Assembly (NCBI RefSeq): GCF_030408835.1
Contig: NZ_CP047357.1
Span: 2,816,331 to 2,880,330 of the forward strand
DNA: 64,000 nt
Reading direction: 5' to 3'
DNA from: Corynebacterium freneyi
GTDB taxonomy: Bacteria > Actinomycetota > Actinomycetes > Mycobacteriales > Mycobacteriaceae
Of this stretch, positions 23,665 to 33,122 are shown one piece after another (position 1 is the first letter of the stretch; the number at the start of each line of letters is the position of its first letter). Made by a program: the position numbers and the translations under genes. The notes below the pieces were generated by a model that saw nothing but the letters and a program-made list of their open reading frames with translations, was not told the origin of the DNA and did not search any database.

Positions 23665-23703
23665 AAACCGTTACGCCCGTTACAGGGGTGTAACGGTTTT
23701 TCG
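23665..23703 (+). terminator. Terminator of ino1
   Basis: AAACCGTTAC pairs over 10 bp with GTAACGGTTT, followed by TTTTTC. The 15-base loop holds a further short complementarity. Confidence 0.8.
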
Positions 23704-23730
23704 CGTTTTCACCCCCGCGGAACCCCGTGC

Positions 23731-23769
23731 CCCAGGTCACTGGAAGCCGTCGTAAAGCACTGACCTGGG
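23731..23769. promoter_or_regulatory. Inverted repeat upstream of the MarR gene
   Basis: CCCAGGTCA (23731-23739) and TGACCTGGG (23761-23769) are perfect 9-bp arms, 30 bp centre to centre. They lie about 110 bases before the MarR start. The rest of the 342-base gap holds the ino1 terminator and an AT-rich stretch (23795-23830). Confidence 0.45.
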
Positions 23770-23875
23770 ACGATGCCACACACAACCCCGCGCAGAATTA
23801 AATTTTCATAATAACTAGGGTTGTATGACTATTTTGCACTGGGAATTACGGCGTCATCTTCGCTACTATTGCCCC

Positions 23876-24367
23876 ATGACCGATTCGAATCAGGCCGCGA
23901 ACGGCGCGGCGGGCGCCATGACCCCCATGGACCTGGCCAAGGAGATTCGCCCCCTGCTGACCCGGGCCGAGCTGCTCTACAGCCGCCGCTCCGAAGAGTC
24001 GCAGCTGAGCCGCGCGCAGCTCTCCATCATGATGACGCTCGACGCCCTCGGCCCCTGCCGCATCAACCAGCTCGCGCAGGCCGAGGCCATCCGCATGCCC
24101 ACCGCCTCCAACGCCGTCCACCACCTCGAAGACGCCGGCATGGTCGCCCGCGTCCGCGACACCAAGGACCGCCGCGGCGTCCGCGTCGAACTGACCGAGA
24201 AGGGCGTCGCCGAACTGCGCCGCGTCTCCACCGAACGCGACGAGCAGATGGCCAACATGTTCAAGTCGCTGTCCCCCGAGGAACTGCAGGTCGGCGCGAC
24301 TCTCGTGCCCATCCTCAAGCGCATGCTGGAGTCCTACGGGGAGGACCGGGCTACGGGAGCCGAGTAA
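23876..24367 (+). CDS. MarR-family transcriptional regulator
   Basis: A 163-residue protein with a winged helix: LSRAQLSIMMTLDALGPCRINQLAQAEAIRMPTASNAVHHLEDAGMVARVRDTKDRRGVRVELTEKG. The helix pair (INQLAQAE and PTASNAVHHLEDAG) and the DxRDRR-like wing are diagnostic. The ATG at 23876 lies six bases after TACTAT and has no ribosome binding site, so the message is probably leaderless. Ligand and targets are unknown; a usual MarR binds its own promoter. Confidence 0.85.
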   Translation: MTDSNQAANGAAGAMTPMDLAKEIRPLLTRAELLYSRRSEESQLSRAQLSIMMTLDALGPCRINQLAQAEAIRMPTASNAVHHLEDAGMVARVRDTKDRRGVRVELTEKGVAELRRVSTERDEQMANMFKSLSPEELQVGATLVPILKRMLESYGEDRATGAE

Positions 24368-24470
24368 ACGGCGACTAGTCTTGAGGGTGGAACGTTAAGG
24401 TGGATGTTGACGAGCACCCGTCAAGCACCCGCCACGAGCCGCGAACCGGCTCAGCCCTCAGGAGGATCGC

Positions 24471-25382
24471 ATGCCGCATAGCCCGCTTCGCGTTTTGATT
24501 GCGTGGCGACCGGGCCGCAATGGCACCGAGGCAATGAATTGCGCCGCCTGGTTGGCCCGGACCTGCGAAGTGCGCATCCGCGTGGCCACCGTCCTGTCGC
24601 GCGGCTGGCCGCTGACGTCGCTGGCCCGGCTGTCCGACCACGACTCCTGGGTGGAGCGGGAGGGCCGCAATTCCGAACGGTCGGCGCGTGCCGCATGGAA
24701 GGCGGCGGGCATCAGCAAGGGCATGCTTGACGACGAGCCCTTCGTCAGCGTCGAGGCCTCATCGGAGGCCACGGCGTTGACGCGGATGGCCGAAGATTTC
24801 GGCGCCGACGTCATTCTGCTGGGCAGCGAAGCCCACTCCCCGACCGGTCGATTCCGCGCCGGATCCACCGCCGATGCGCTGCTGCATTACTCCCCCATCA
24901 TGCTGGGGTTGTCGCCGCGCGGTCGGCGACTGTCGAAGAACGGCGTGACCAGGGTCAACGTGTCGTACATCGACACGCCCCAGTCGCACACGGCGCTCAA
25001 GCGCGCCGCAGAGTGCGCCATGCGGTGGGACGTGCCGCTGCGCCTGCTCGCCTTTACGCCCCGCGGCGCGACCATGTATCCCACCGAGGACGGCTTCGGC
25101 TCGTCGACGGATCTGATGATCGAGTGGCGCGAGCAGGCGCTGGCCCTCATCGACCGCGGCATCGACCGCGCCCACACCCAGTACCCCGACCTTCACCTCG
25201 AAGTCGACGTCGGCTGCGGCCACGGCTGGGATGAGGCGCTGAGCTCCCTGAAGTGGAAGAAGGGCGACCTGCTGATTCTCGGGTCGTCGACGCTGGGACC
25301 GTTCGGGCGGGTGTTCATCGGCTCGTCGACGAACCAGATCGTCCGGCACTGCCCCGTGCCCACCTTCATCACGCCGGCCTAG
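24471..25382 (+). CDS. Tandem universal stress protein
   Basis: A 303-residue protein with two UspA-like halves (about 1-150 and 155-300). The end of the second half, LLILGSSTLGPFGRVFIGSSTNQIVRHCPVPTFI, fits the G-x9-G-S ATP-binding motif of the family. The first half has DVILLGSEAHSPTGRFRAGSTADALLHYSPIM. AGGAGG lies six bases before the ATG. Role is not specific. The last codons and stop are part of a 20-bp direct repeat. Confidence 0.85.
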   Translation: MPHSPLRVLIAWRPGRNGTEAMNCAAWLARTCEVRIRVATVLSRGWPLTSLARLSDHDSWVEREGRNSERSARAAWKAAGISKGMLDDEPFVSVEASSEATALTRMAEDFGADVILLGSEAHSPTGRFRAGSTADALLHYSPIMLGLSPRGRRLSKNGVTRVNVSYIDTPQSHTALKRAAECAMRWDVPLRLLAFTPRGATMYPTEDGFGSSTDLMIEWREQALALIDRGIDRAHTQYPDLHLEVDVGCGHGWDEALSSLKWKKGDLLILGSSTLGPFGRVFIGSSTNQIVRHCPVPTFITPA

Positions 25383-25409
25383 GGTGCCGTTCATCACGTC
25401 GGCCTAGGG
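25365..25409 (+). repeat. Direct repeat over the stop codon of the stress protein gene
   Basis: TTCATCACGCCGGCCTAGGG (25365-25384) is repeated 25 bases on as TTCATCACGTCGGCCTAGGG (25390-25409), one mismatch. The first copy holds the stop codon of the tandem stress protein gene. Confidence 0.75.
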
Positions 25410-25540
25410 AGCTGGCCCGGTGACCGGGAGGCGGGCCGTCGTCACGCAACGAACGGCCAACCCACCCACCGGCACCTCACGGCTAACGCGGCCACGTACA
25501 CGGCGCCGGATCGATTTCGCGGGTTGCGTATGGTGATGGC

Positions 25541-25957
25541 ATGCACGACGACCAGGATCTCGGCCACCCCGACGACGACCCGCTGAAGCGGCTGCAACGC
25601 AGGGAGTACTCCTGGCGCCCGGCCGTGAAGTACGCGGGCGCGGTCATCGGCGCGACGTTCCTGACCGCGATCATCATCGGCGTGATCAGCGCCGTCATGG
25701 GCGGGCCCATCTGCGACGTCGGCGAGCACGTGTTCATCTGCTCGCGGTGGGCGGAGCTGGCCTTCCCGCTCGTGCCCGGGGCGGTCAGCCTGATCGGTGC
25801 GCTCGGCTGTTTCTGGATCACGTACCTTCGGTGGCGGTCGTTCGGCAACTGGCGTCCGTGGCTGGCCATGTGCTGGGTGCTCATGCCGTGGACGTTGGCG
25901 TGGATGACGTCGACGTTCTCCATCGCCCTGTTCGGCGTCGAGGGCGGGATTCCCTGA
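25541..25957 (+). CDS. Hypothetical membrane protein, three helices
   Basis: A 138-residue protein. It has an Asp/His-rich head (MHDDQDLGHPDDDPLKRLQRREYSWRP), then helices at about 32-54, 70-92 and 105-128, with two cysteines (CDVGEHVFIC) in the first outside loop. I do not recognise the family. TATGGT lies six bases before the ATG, consistent with a leaderless message. Confidence 0.6.
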   Translation: MHDDQDLGHPDDDPLKRLQRREYSWRPAVKYAGAVIGATFLTAIIIGVISAVMGGPICDVGEHVFICSRWAELAFPLVPGAVSLIGALGCFWITYLRWRSFGNWRPWLAMCWVLMPWTLAWMTSTFSIALFGVEGGIP

Positions 25958-25960
25958 TTC

Positions 25961-26072
25961 GACCGTCGTTGACCCGGCCGTCTTCGTCCATCGTTGACCC
26001 GACCGTCTTCGTCCATCGTTGACCCGACCGTCGTTGACCCGGCCGTCTTCGTCCATCGTTGACCCGGCCGTT
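25961..26072. repeat. Tandem repeat with 25-bp and 15-bp units
   Basis: Three 25-bp units (GACCCGGCCGTCTTCGTCCA plus TCGTT) alternate with shorter units (GACCCGACCGTCGTT). The array starts right after the stop codon of the membrane protein gene. All frames across it are low quality; I see no gene. Confidence 0.8.
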
Positions 26073-26101
26073 GCGCAGGCCATTCAATTAGGTCGGATCC
26101 G

Positions 26102-26176
26102 ATCGCCCAAAACGACTCTGGCACGCTGCTCGCGACCTGGGGTTTTCCGACACCGAGGTGAGTCGTTTTGGGCGAT
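26102..26176. repeat. Perfect 17-bp inverted repeat
   Basis: ATCGCCCAAAACGACTC (26102-26118) and GAGTCGTTTTGGGCGAT (26160-26176) are exact complements across a 41-base spacer, followed on the + strand by TTTCCC. Not an evident insertion sequence end. Confidence 0.75.
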
Positions 26177-26226
26177 TTTCCCTTCGCTAACCGTTGGCCC
26201 AGGAAGAGCCACCCGACCCCCTGACG

Positions 26227-26389
26227 GAAAACCATTCGACGGCCACAGAAGGGCCAGCCGAATCGCCCAGCGAAAGCCATTCGACGGCCACAGAAGGGCC
26301 AGCCGACCCGCCCAGCGAAAACCATCCGACGGCCACAGAAGGGCCATCCAATTCGCCCTTGGAGAGCTATCCGACGGCCACGAAAGCAC
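26227..26389. repeat. 45-bp tandem repeat, about 3.6 copies
   Basis: Units start at 26227, 26272, 26317 and 26361 with GAAAACCATTCGACGGCCAC or a near copy; the core ATTCGACGGCCACAGAAGGG is best kept. Copies 1-2 differ at a few positions, and the fourth is cut short. No spacers, so not a CRISPR. Confidence 0.8.
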
Positions 26390-26396
26390 TATCTGG

Positions 26397-26438
26397 GAAT
26401 GGGCCAATGATTGGCACGCGCCAATCATTGGCCCATTC
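26397..26438. repeat. Perfect 19-bp palindrome with 4-base loop
   Basis: GAATGGGCCAATGATTGGC (26397-26415), ACGC, then its exact complement (26420-26438). It lies about 100 bases downstream of leuS on its strand, so it may be a terminator, but no T run follows on either strand. The 580-base stretch 25958-26537 holds this and the three repeat features above and no gene I can support. Confidence 0.85.
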
Positions 26439-26537
26439 CGTGAATATCGACCACAGGCGAGGTAGCCGGATAACACCCTGACCTGCGGTAATCAGATCGT
26501 GGGTGCCGGCCAATCAGTTACGGGGTTCGCCGCGGCC

Positions 26538-29471
26538 CTACTTCTTCACCACGACGTTGACCATCTTGCCCGGCACCACGATGACCTTCGCCACCGTGCC
26601 CTCGGCGGTGTGCGCGGCGACCTTCTCATCGGCCAGCGCCGCCGCCTCGACATCCTCGCGCGACGCATCCGCCGCCACAGTCACACGCGACCGCACCTTG
26701 CCGTTGACCTGCACCGGCAACTCGATGGTGTCGTCGACGAGCCACTTCTCGTCCGCCACCGGCCACGGCCCATGCGCCAACGACTCGTCGTGGCCCAAAC
26801 GCGCCCACATCTCCTCGGCGATGTGCGGCGCCACCGGGCCGAGCATCAGCACCAGCGGCTCCACCGCAGCACGCGGCGCGCCGGCCGTGCCGTACTCCTT
26901 CGTCAGGTAGTTGACGTACTCGATCAACTTCGCCACCGCCGTGTTGTCGCGCAGCTCGGCGTAATCCCCGGTCACTCCGTCGACGGTGCGGTTGAGGGCC
27001 TTGAGGTCGTCGTCGTCAAGCGCCGCATCGGTGACGGACAGCCCGCCCGTCGCCTCATCGACGACCAGACGCCACGCGCGCTGCAGGAAACGCTGCGCGC
27101 CCACCAGGTCCTTCGTCGCCCACGGCCGCGACGTGTCCAGCGGCCCCATGGCCATCTCGTAGACGCGCAGGGTGTCGGCGCCGTAGTCGTCGCACACTTC
27201 GTCGGGGGAGACGGCGTTCTTCAGGGACTTGCCCATCTTGCCGTACTCCTGGAAAACCTCCAGGTCCGCGCCACCCTCGCCGGCGCCCGGGATGAAGAAC
27301 TTGCCGTCGCGCTCGACGACGTCCGCCGCCGGCTGGTACACGCCACGCGAGTCGGTGTACGCGTACGCCTGAATGTAACCCTGATTGAACAGGCGGCGGT
27401 ACGGCTCCTTCGACGTCACGTGGCCGAGGTCGTACAGCACCTTGTGCCAGAACCGCGAGTACAGCAGGTGCAGCACCGCGTGCTCGACGCCGCCGACGTA
27501 CAGGTCGACGCCGCCCGGGTCGCCCTCGCCGTGGAGCTCCGGTCGGGGGCCGGTCCAGTACCGCTCGTTTTCGATGTCGCACAGGGCGTCATCGTTGTTG
27601 GGGTCGATGTAGCGCAGCTGGTACCAGGAGGATCCGGCCCAGTTGGGCATGACGTTGGTGTCGCGGCGGTACTTCTTGGGGCCGTCGCCGAGGTCGAGCT
27701 CGACGTTGACCCAGTCGGTGGCCTTGGCCAGCGGCGCCTGCGGCTCGGTGTCGGCGTCGTCGGGGTCGAAGGTGACGGGCTTGTAGTCCTCGACCTCCGG
27801 CAGCTCGACGGGCAGCATCGACTCGGGCAGCGGATGCGCCACGCCGTCCTCGTCGTAGACCACCGGGAACGGCTCGCCCCAGTAGCGCTGGCGGGCGAAC
27901 AGCCAGTCGCGCAGCTTGTACTGCGTGGTGCCGCGGCCGGTGCCGTTGGCTTCGAGCCATTCGATCGTGGTGGCCTTGGCGTCGGCGAGGCCGAGGCCGT
28001 TGATGTCCAGGCCGTCGTCGTTGGCGGAGTTCACGGCCTTGCCTTCGCCGGTGAAGGCTTGCTTGACGACGCCGCCCTCGCCCTTGAGCGGCGCGACGAC
28101 TTCGCGGATCGGCAGGCCGAAGGCGGTGGCGAATTCGTGGTCTCGGTCGTCGTGGCCGGGGACCGCCATGATGGCGCCGGTGCCGTAACCGGCGAGGACG
28201 TAGTCGGCGATGAAGACGGGGATCTGCTCACCGGAGACCGGGTTGGTGGCGTAGGCGCCGGTGAAGACGCCGGTCTTCTCCTTGTTTTCCTGGCGCTCCA
28301 GGTCCGACTTGGAGGCGATGGAGCGGCGGTAGGCGGCGACGGCGGCGGCGGGGGAGTCCTCGCCGAGGGCCCAGCGCGGGTCGACGTCGGCGGGGTAGGA
28401 GTCGGCGACGAGTTCGTCGACGAGGTCCAGCTCCGGCGCCAGCACCATGTACGACGCGCCGAACAGAGTGTCGGGGCGGGTGGTGAACACCTCGATGGGG
28501 CGGGCCGAGCCGTCGGCGGCGGTGGCCTCGAAGACGACTTCGGCGCCGCGGGACCGGCCGATCCAGTTGCGCTGCATGGACTTGACCTTCTCCGGCCAAT
28601 CCAGCAGGTCCAGATCGTCGACCAGACGGTCCGAGTAGGCGGTGATGCGCATCATCCACTGGCCCAGGCGCTTGCGGAAGACGGGGAAGTTGCCGCGCTC
28701 GGAGCGGCCCTCGGCGGTGACTTCCTCGTTGGACAGCACCGTGCCCAGACCCGGGCACCAGTTGACCATCGAGTTGGAGCGGTACACCAGGCGACGGGCC
28801 TCCAGGGCGCGTTCGCGCTCCACGCGGTCCAGGTCGGCCCAGGTGCGGCCGGCGAACTCGTCCGGCAGGGCGACGTCGCCTGCCGCGTAGGCGTCGACAA
28901 GCTCCTCGATGGGATGCGCCTTGCCGTCGCGTTCGTCGAACCAGGAGTTGTAGATCCGCAGGAAGATCCACTGCGTCCAGCGGTAGTAGTCGGTGTCCGT
29001 GGTGGCGAACGCGCGGCGCTTGTCGTGGCCCAGGCCCAGGCGGCCGAGCTGGCGCTCCATGTTCGCGATGTTCGCCTCGGTGGTCACGCGCGGGTGGGTG
29101 CCGGTCTGCACGGCGAACTGCTCAGCGGGCAGGCCGAAGGCGTCGTAACCCAACGTGTGCAGCACGTTCGCGCCACGCATGCGGTGGAACCGGGCGAACA
29201 CATCGGTGGCGATGTAGCCCAGCGGGTGCCCGACGTGCAGGCCCACGCCCGACGGGTACGGAAACATGTCCTGCACGAACAGCTTGTCCGCCGGCAGCTC
29301 GGCCCCGTCGGCCGGCGCGAGGTCGCCGACCGGGTTGGGGGCGTTGAAGGTGCCGCGCTCAGCCCAACGCTTCTGCCAGGTCGCCTCAAGCTCGGCGGCG
29401 ACGGCCGGGGTGTAGCGGTGGCCGGTTTCGGGGGCGGTGGTGCTGTTGTCGGTGTTCCCGCTGTTGGTCAT
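26538..29471 (-). CDS. leuS: Leucyl-tRNA synthetase
   Basis: A 977-residue class I synthetase. The HIGH motif reads HVGH in [16 protein letters not shown] (near 77), and KMSKS reads KMGKS in [17 protein letters not shown] (near 745). The editing domain lies between them (about 240-430; includes [14 protein letters not shown]), and the C-terminal anticodon-binding domain ends in [22 protein letters not shown] lies eight bases before the ATG, so the transcript may be leaderless. Two copies of the 12-mer repeat word lie inside the gene. Confidence 0.97.
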   Translation of the reverse strand: MTNSGNTDNSTTAPETGHRYTPAVAAELEATWQKRWAERGTFNAPNPVGDLAPADGAELPADKLFVQDMFPYPSGVGLHVGHPLGYIATDVFARFHRMRGANVLHTLGYDAFGLPAEQFAVQTGTHPRVTTEANIANMERQLGRLGLGHDKRRAFATTDTDYYRWTQWIFLRIYNSWFDERDGKAHPIEELVDAYAAGDVALPDEFAGRTWADLDRVERERALEARRLVYRSNSMVNWCPGLGTVLSNEEVTAEGRSERGNFPVFRKRLGQWMMRITAYSDRLVDDLDLLDWPEKVKSMQRNWIGRSRGAEVVFEATAADGSARPIEVFTTRPDTLFGASYMVLAPELDLVDELVADSYPADVDPRWALGEDSPAAAVAAYRRSIASKSDLERQENKEKTGVFTGAYATNPVSGEQIPVFIADYVLAGYGTGAIMAVPGHDDRDHEFATAFGLPIREVVAPLKGEGGVVKQAFTGEGKAVNSANDDGLDINGLGLADAKATTIEWLEANGTGRGTTQYKLRDWLFARQRYWGEPFPVVYDEDGVAHPLPESMLPVELPEVEDYKPVTFDPDDADTEPQAPLAKATDWVNVELDLGDGPKKYRRDTNVMPNWAGSSWYQLRYIDPNNDDALCDIENERYWTGPRPELHGEGDPGGVDLYVGGVEHAVLHLLYSRFWHKVLYDLGHVTSKEPYRRLFNQGYIQAYAYTDSRGVYQPAADVVERDGKFFIPGAGEGGADLEVFQEYGKMGKSLKNAVSPDEVCDDYGADTLRVYEMAMGPLDTSRPWATKDLVGAQRFLQRAWRLVVDEATGGLSVTDAALDDDDLKALNRTVDGVTGDYAELRDNTAVAKLIEYVNYLTKEYGTAGAPRAAVEPLVLMLGPVAPHIAEEMWARLGHDESLAHGPWPVADEKWLVDDTIELPVQVNGKVRSRVTVAADASREDVEAAALADEKVAAHTAEGTVAKVIVVPGKMVNVVVKK

Positions 29472-29538
29472 GGGTACACAGCATAGTGGGCGGCGCGGAC
29501 GGCGTTGGACGGAGGTGGGGAGCGTGGCTGGCGCCGCC

Positions 29539-31311
29539 TTACGTCGCCCTTTCGTTCGCCGCCGATTTGGCCAGCAGGTAGGCGCGGTTCCGGCTCGACG
29601 GGGGAGCGGTGGGGATGATCAGTCCGGCGTCGACGAGCCCGCGAAGATGGTTGCGCAGTGCTCCGACCGACATGTCGATTCGCTCGGAGAGCTGGCGAAC
29701 CGTGCGAGCGTCGGTTGAGGACAGAAGCTGGAGGATTTCCCGCTGGCGTTCGGTGAGGTCGGGGTGGTCGGCGAACAGCACAAGCCCGTAGCGTTCGCTG
29801 CCCGGGCCCGATGTACTGACGATCTCCAAGAGTCCCTGATTGACCAACGCATTAAGCTCGATTCGTGCGTCGTCGGAGTCGATGCCCAGCTGATTACGGA
29901 GATTGTGCGCGGTGACCACGCCCATATCCTTGGCCAGCACCAAAGCAATCTGCTGGTTGGGATTGACCGCGTCGGCAGCTCCGCCGACGTAGTCCTTCAG
30001 CCACCGTTGGGTTTCGGGGTTGAGCAGGCCGAATCGGTGGATAACGACGGTAAAACGGCCGATCTGGGCGTTGAATTGCGGCTGCGCCATGCCTTTGCTG
30101 GCAAGGACCGCGATCATGCGGCGAATGCCGGAGCCCTGGCTTTCGGCGATGGCACGGCCATCGGCGTCGGTTGCCCTCATCATCAGTGCCTTGAGCGTAG
30201 GGTTGCGGGATTCGGACACGCCTTCGGTGAGATTGTCCACCGTGCGCCCGCCCCACAGGCCGCCGGGGTTAGAGACCTCCACTCGATCCGGGTACACGTC
30301 GACGGCGATCTGGGAACCTTGGCCCACTTCACCGTAATCGCGGTGGATGACGGCGTTGGCGATGGCCTCGCGGAGCACGACCTCGGGTATTTCCGGTTCG
30401 CTGATCACACCGGTGCCGGATTCCACGGAGGTGGTGCGCAGGTTCCGCACTACGGTGTTGACGGCATCGTCGATGGCCACCGGCATGGCACCGTCGCAGA
30501 TCTTCCGATCGAGGAATCGAATTCCCGTCGGGTCAGTCGATTTCTCGCGTCCGGGGTGCACCACGACGTCGATGAACAGCTGGTCGTAGAACTGCTGGGG
30601 GTACTTTCCGAGCACTAGCAGACCCGCCAAGATCACGTTGCCCGCTTTGTCCGTGGCGTTGAGGCGGCTGAGCATCTCTTCATTGGTGGTGATGCCGTCG
30701 AGCTGACGGGACTGCAGGCGTTTGATTTGTCGCTTCACGCCGTCAATGGCGTCGCCGTCGAAGTCATCGATGGTCGCGTCCGGAACTGTTTGCCGGTCAC
30801 TGATGTCCGCGCCCCCGAGTCCGCGCAGCTCGGCGATCTGGTAGCTGTTCAGCCGGTGGTCCGCGTCGACGATGCGGATATAGGAACCCTTGGGCATGCC
30901 AACGTCGGAGAGGAAGCAGGGCATATGGCGGATGAGGAACGGGTCTTCACGCATCGAATGGATGCGCAGGGCAATGAATTCACCGGCATCACCAAGGTCG
31001 ACGTAGTCGATTTCATAACGGGGTATCGGCGTGACTTTGGGGTCGGCTTTGGCGCTCGCCTCCAGGCCAGCTTTCAAGCGCTGCATGACCTGTTCCGAGT
31101 TGAACCCTTCGGTGACCGTCCAACCTTTCCCCTCGTCGACGCCGAGCAGGAGCAGTCCACCGTCAGCGTTCGCGAAGGCGGAGACGGTTTCCCAGACGGC
31201 ACGGTCGACTTTCTCGCGGACGCGCTTGGCCTCGAGTCGAGCGCCTTCGCGGCTTCCCGCGAGGAGTGCCTGATGCGCGGCTTTAGCGGCAACCGTCAGT
31301 GACTGACCCAT
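29539..31311 (-). CDS. AlbA_2/Schlafen-domain ATP-binding regulator beside the restriction locus
   Basis: A 590-residue protein. The N-terminal AlbA_2-like domain has [41 protein letters not shown] middle GHKL-ATPase-like domain has [20 protein letters not shown] and [18 protein letters not shown]. The C-terminal winged helix has [47 protein letters not shown]. Proteins of this build are often annotated as transcriptional regulators and are common beside restriction systems. It is divergent from hsdM; the gap carries repeated dyads that it may bind. Base composition is less GC-rich than in the neighbouring core genes. Confidence 0.8.
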   Translation of the reverse strand: MGQSLTVAAKAAHQALLAGSREGARLEAKRVREKVDRAVWETVSAFANADGGLLLLGVDEGKGWTVTEGFNSEQVMQRLKAGLEASAKADPKVTPIPRYEIDYVDLGDAGEFIALRIHSMREDPFLIRHMPCFLSDVGMPKGSYIRIVDADHRLNSYQIAELRGLGGADISDRQTVPDATIDDFDGDAIDGVKRQIKRLQSRQLDGITTNEEMLSRLNATDKAGNVILAGLLVLGKYPQQFYDQLFIDVVVHPGREKSTDPTGIRFLDRKICDGAMPVAIDDAVNTVVRNLRTTSVESGTGVISEPEIPEVVLREAIANAVIHRDYGEVGQGSQIAVDVYPDRVEVSNPGGLWGGRTVDNLTEGVSESRNPTLKALMMRATDADGRAIAESQGSGIRRMIAVLASKGMAQPQFNAQIGRFTVVIHRFGLLNPETQRWLKDYVGGAADAVNPNQQIALVLAKDMGVVTAHNLRNQLGIDSDDARIELNALVNQGLLEIVSTSGPGSERYGLVLFADHPDLTERQREILQLLSSTDARTVRQLSERIDMSVGALRNHLRGLVDAGLIIPTAPPSSRNRAYLLAKSAANERAT

Positions 31312-31325
31312 GGCTTCACTTTAGC

Positions 31326-31406
31326 AACTGACGATCATCACTGCCGTAACTGACGCTGTCACTGTAGAAACTGAGCCGCTCACTACATGAAGTGATGGCC
31401 TCAGTT
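31326..31406. promoter_or_regulatory. Array of four operator-like dyads between the AlbA_2 gene and hsdM
   Basis: Four copies of AACTGA-N5/6-TCACT: 31326-31342, 31348-31363, 31369-31384, and one on the other strand at 31391-31406. Direct copies are 22 and 21 bp apart, two helical turns. Further ACTGA words follow at 31412, 31422 and 31431. The array lies 15-95 bases before the AlbA_2 start. Confidence 0.7.
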
Positions 31407-31537
31407 GCCACACTGATCATGACTGAGGAGACTGAGGGTGTAAGTGACCGCTAGCGACGGTGCATGAGGAGTGTCTCCCTTCGGACACGATTTCGACGCT
31501 TAACAACGTCTGCTGCCAGGTGTTCCGTTCGGGCCCG

Positions 31538-31543
31538 TAGGAT
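31538..31543 (+). promoter_or_regulatory. Candidate -10 of hsdM (leaderless)
   Basis: TAGGAT followed by seven bases and the hsdM ATG. No ribosome binding site is present, which supports a leaderless transcript. Confidence 0.5.
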
Positions 31544-31550
31544 CGTCGGC

Positions 31551-33122
31551 ATGATTACTGGCGCGCTGAAGAACCAGGTAGACGACATTTGGAACGTTTT
31601 CTGGTCCGGGGGGATCTCAAATCCCATCAACGTCATCGAGCAGATGACCTACTTGTTGTTCATGCGTCAGCTGGATCTGCAGCAGACTGAGGTCGATCAG
31701 AAGAGGGAACTGGGCGTACCCGTCGGCGACGATGAGGACATCTTCACGACTGAGGACGAGCAGAAGCTCCGCTGGCACCGGATCATGGAGCTGGGCGATC
31801 CCGAGGCGATGCACAAGCTCGTGTCCGGCGAGGCCTTCGCATTCATCCGAAACCTTGGCGGGTCGGGGATGCAACAGCACATGCGGGGGGCAATGTTCGG
31901 CATCAACAGCGCGGCGACGCTAAGGCTGGCGATGGAGAAGATCGACGAGCTGGATCTGAAGAACAAGGATCTGGCCGGCGATCTGTACGAGTACATGCTG
32001 TCGAAGCTGACCACTGCGGGCACCAACGGCCAGTTCCGCACGCCCGGTCACATCATCGACCTGATGGTGGCACTGATGGATCCGACGTTCGACGACCGCA
32101 TCATCGACCCTGCATGTGGTACCGCCGGTTTCCTCGTCGGTGCCGCCGAGTGGGCGAAGGACGCCGGGCAGGGCAGCGGCAAGGCTTTCATGACGAAGGC
32201 GAACCGCGATCATTACGAGTCCGACATGTTCCATGGCTACGACTTCGACGCGACCATGGTGCGCATCGCGGCAATGAACATGTTCATGCACGGCATCGAG
32301 GAGCCGAACATCGCGTACCGCGATTCGTTGCTGCCGCTGCCGGACGAGCACGAAGCAGAGACTTACTCGTTGGTGCTGGCGAACCCGCCGTTCGCCGGCA
32401 AAACGGCACAGGATCTGGATCTCGGCTTGGAGAAGGTCATCGGCGCGCCGACGAAGAAGACGGAGCTGCTTTTCATCGCGCGATTCCTGAACTTGCTCAG
32501 TGTCGGTGGTCGCGCTGCCGTCATCGTCCCGGAAGGTGTGCTGTTCGGCTCGACCAGAGCGCACAAGAGTCTGCGGAAGCAGCTGGTGGAGAAACATGAT
32601 CTGCAGGCGGTGATCAAGCTGCCATCCGGGACGTTCAAGCCGTACTCGGGTGTGTCGACGGCGATTCTCTGCTTCACCAAAACCGGCACCGGTGGCACGA
32701 AGGACGTGTGGTTTTACGACGTACAGGCCGATGGCTTGTCGTTGGACGACAAGCGCACTCCGTTGCTCGATCCGAATTTGCTCGGGCCGATCCCAAGAAC
32801 CGTACCGGCCGAGGGGCACGGAACTGGCGAGCCGGTCGAGCTGACCAACGAGCAGCTGGCGATAAACAACTTGCCCGATGTTCTCGCTCGTTTCCAGCGG
32901 CGCCGTGGTTCGGAGCGGGGTCGTGAGCGCACCGAGCAATCTTTCACGGTTCCCGCCAAGGAACTCGCGGAAAACGACTACGACCTGTCCATGAACAGGT
33001 ACAAGGAAATCACTTTCCAGGCGGAGGAGACTCGAGACCCGCTCGAGATCATCGCCGAGATCGAGACTCTCGATGAGCAGATCTCCGGAGCCCTGGCTGC
33101 GCTGAAGGAGGAGCTGAAGTGA
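31551..33122 (+). CDS. hsdM: Type I restriction-modification DNA methyltransferase subunit
   Basis: A 523-residue protein. The N-terminal HsdM domain (about 1-130; LKNQVDDIWNVFWSGGISNPINVIEQMTYLLFMRQLD) is followed by an N6-adenine methyltransferase domain with the SAM site DPACGTAGFLVGAAEW (near 185) and the catalytic NPPF (near 277). With HsdS it methylates adenine in the target site. The ATG at 31551 fits the conserved N-terminus; the frame stays open upstream without support. Its TGA overlaps the GTG of hsdS (GTGA). Confidence 0.95.
   Translation: MITGALKNQVDDIWNVFWSGGISNPINVIEQMTYLLFMRQLDLQQTEVDQKRELGVPVGDDEDIFTTEDEQKLRWHRIMELGDPEAMHKLVSGEAFAFIRNLGGSGMQQHMRGAMFGINSAATLRLAMEKIDELDLKNKDLAGDLYEYMLSKLTTAGTNGQFRTPGHIIDLMVALMDPTFDDRIIDPACGTAGFLVGAAEWAKDAGQGSGKAFMTKANRDHYESDMFHGYDFDATMVRIAAMNMFMHGIEEPNIAYRDSLLPLPDEHEAETYSLVLANPPFAGKTAQDLDLGLEKVIGAPTKKTELLFIARFLNLLSVGGRAAVIVPEGVLFGSTRAHKSLRKQLVEKHDLQAVIKLPSGTFKPYSGVSTAILCFTKTGTGGTKDVWFYDVQADGLSLDDKRTPLLDPNLLGPIPRTVPAEGHGTGEPVELTNEQLAINNLPDVLARFQRRRGSERGRERTEQSFTVPAKELAENDYDLSMNRYKEITFQAEETRDPLEIIAEIETLDEQISGALAALKEELK

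Noticed and set aside
26227..26389. 45-bp array as a CRISPR
   Set aside because: The units follow each other directly with no unique spacers, units are imperfect, and no cas genes are near.
26019..26465. 148-codon + strand open frame over the repeats
   Set aside because: It is made almost wholly of repeat-encoded residues, has no ribosome binding site or leaderless signal, and the opposite strand is equally open.
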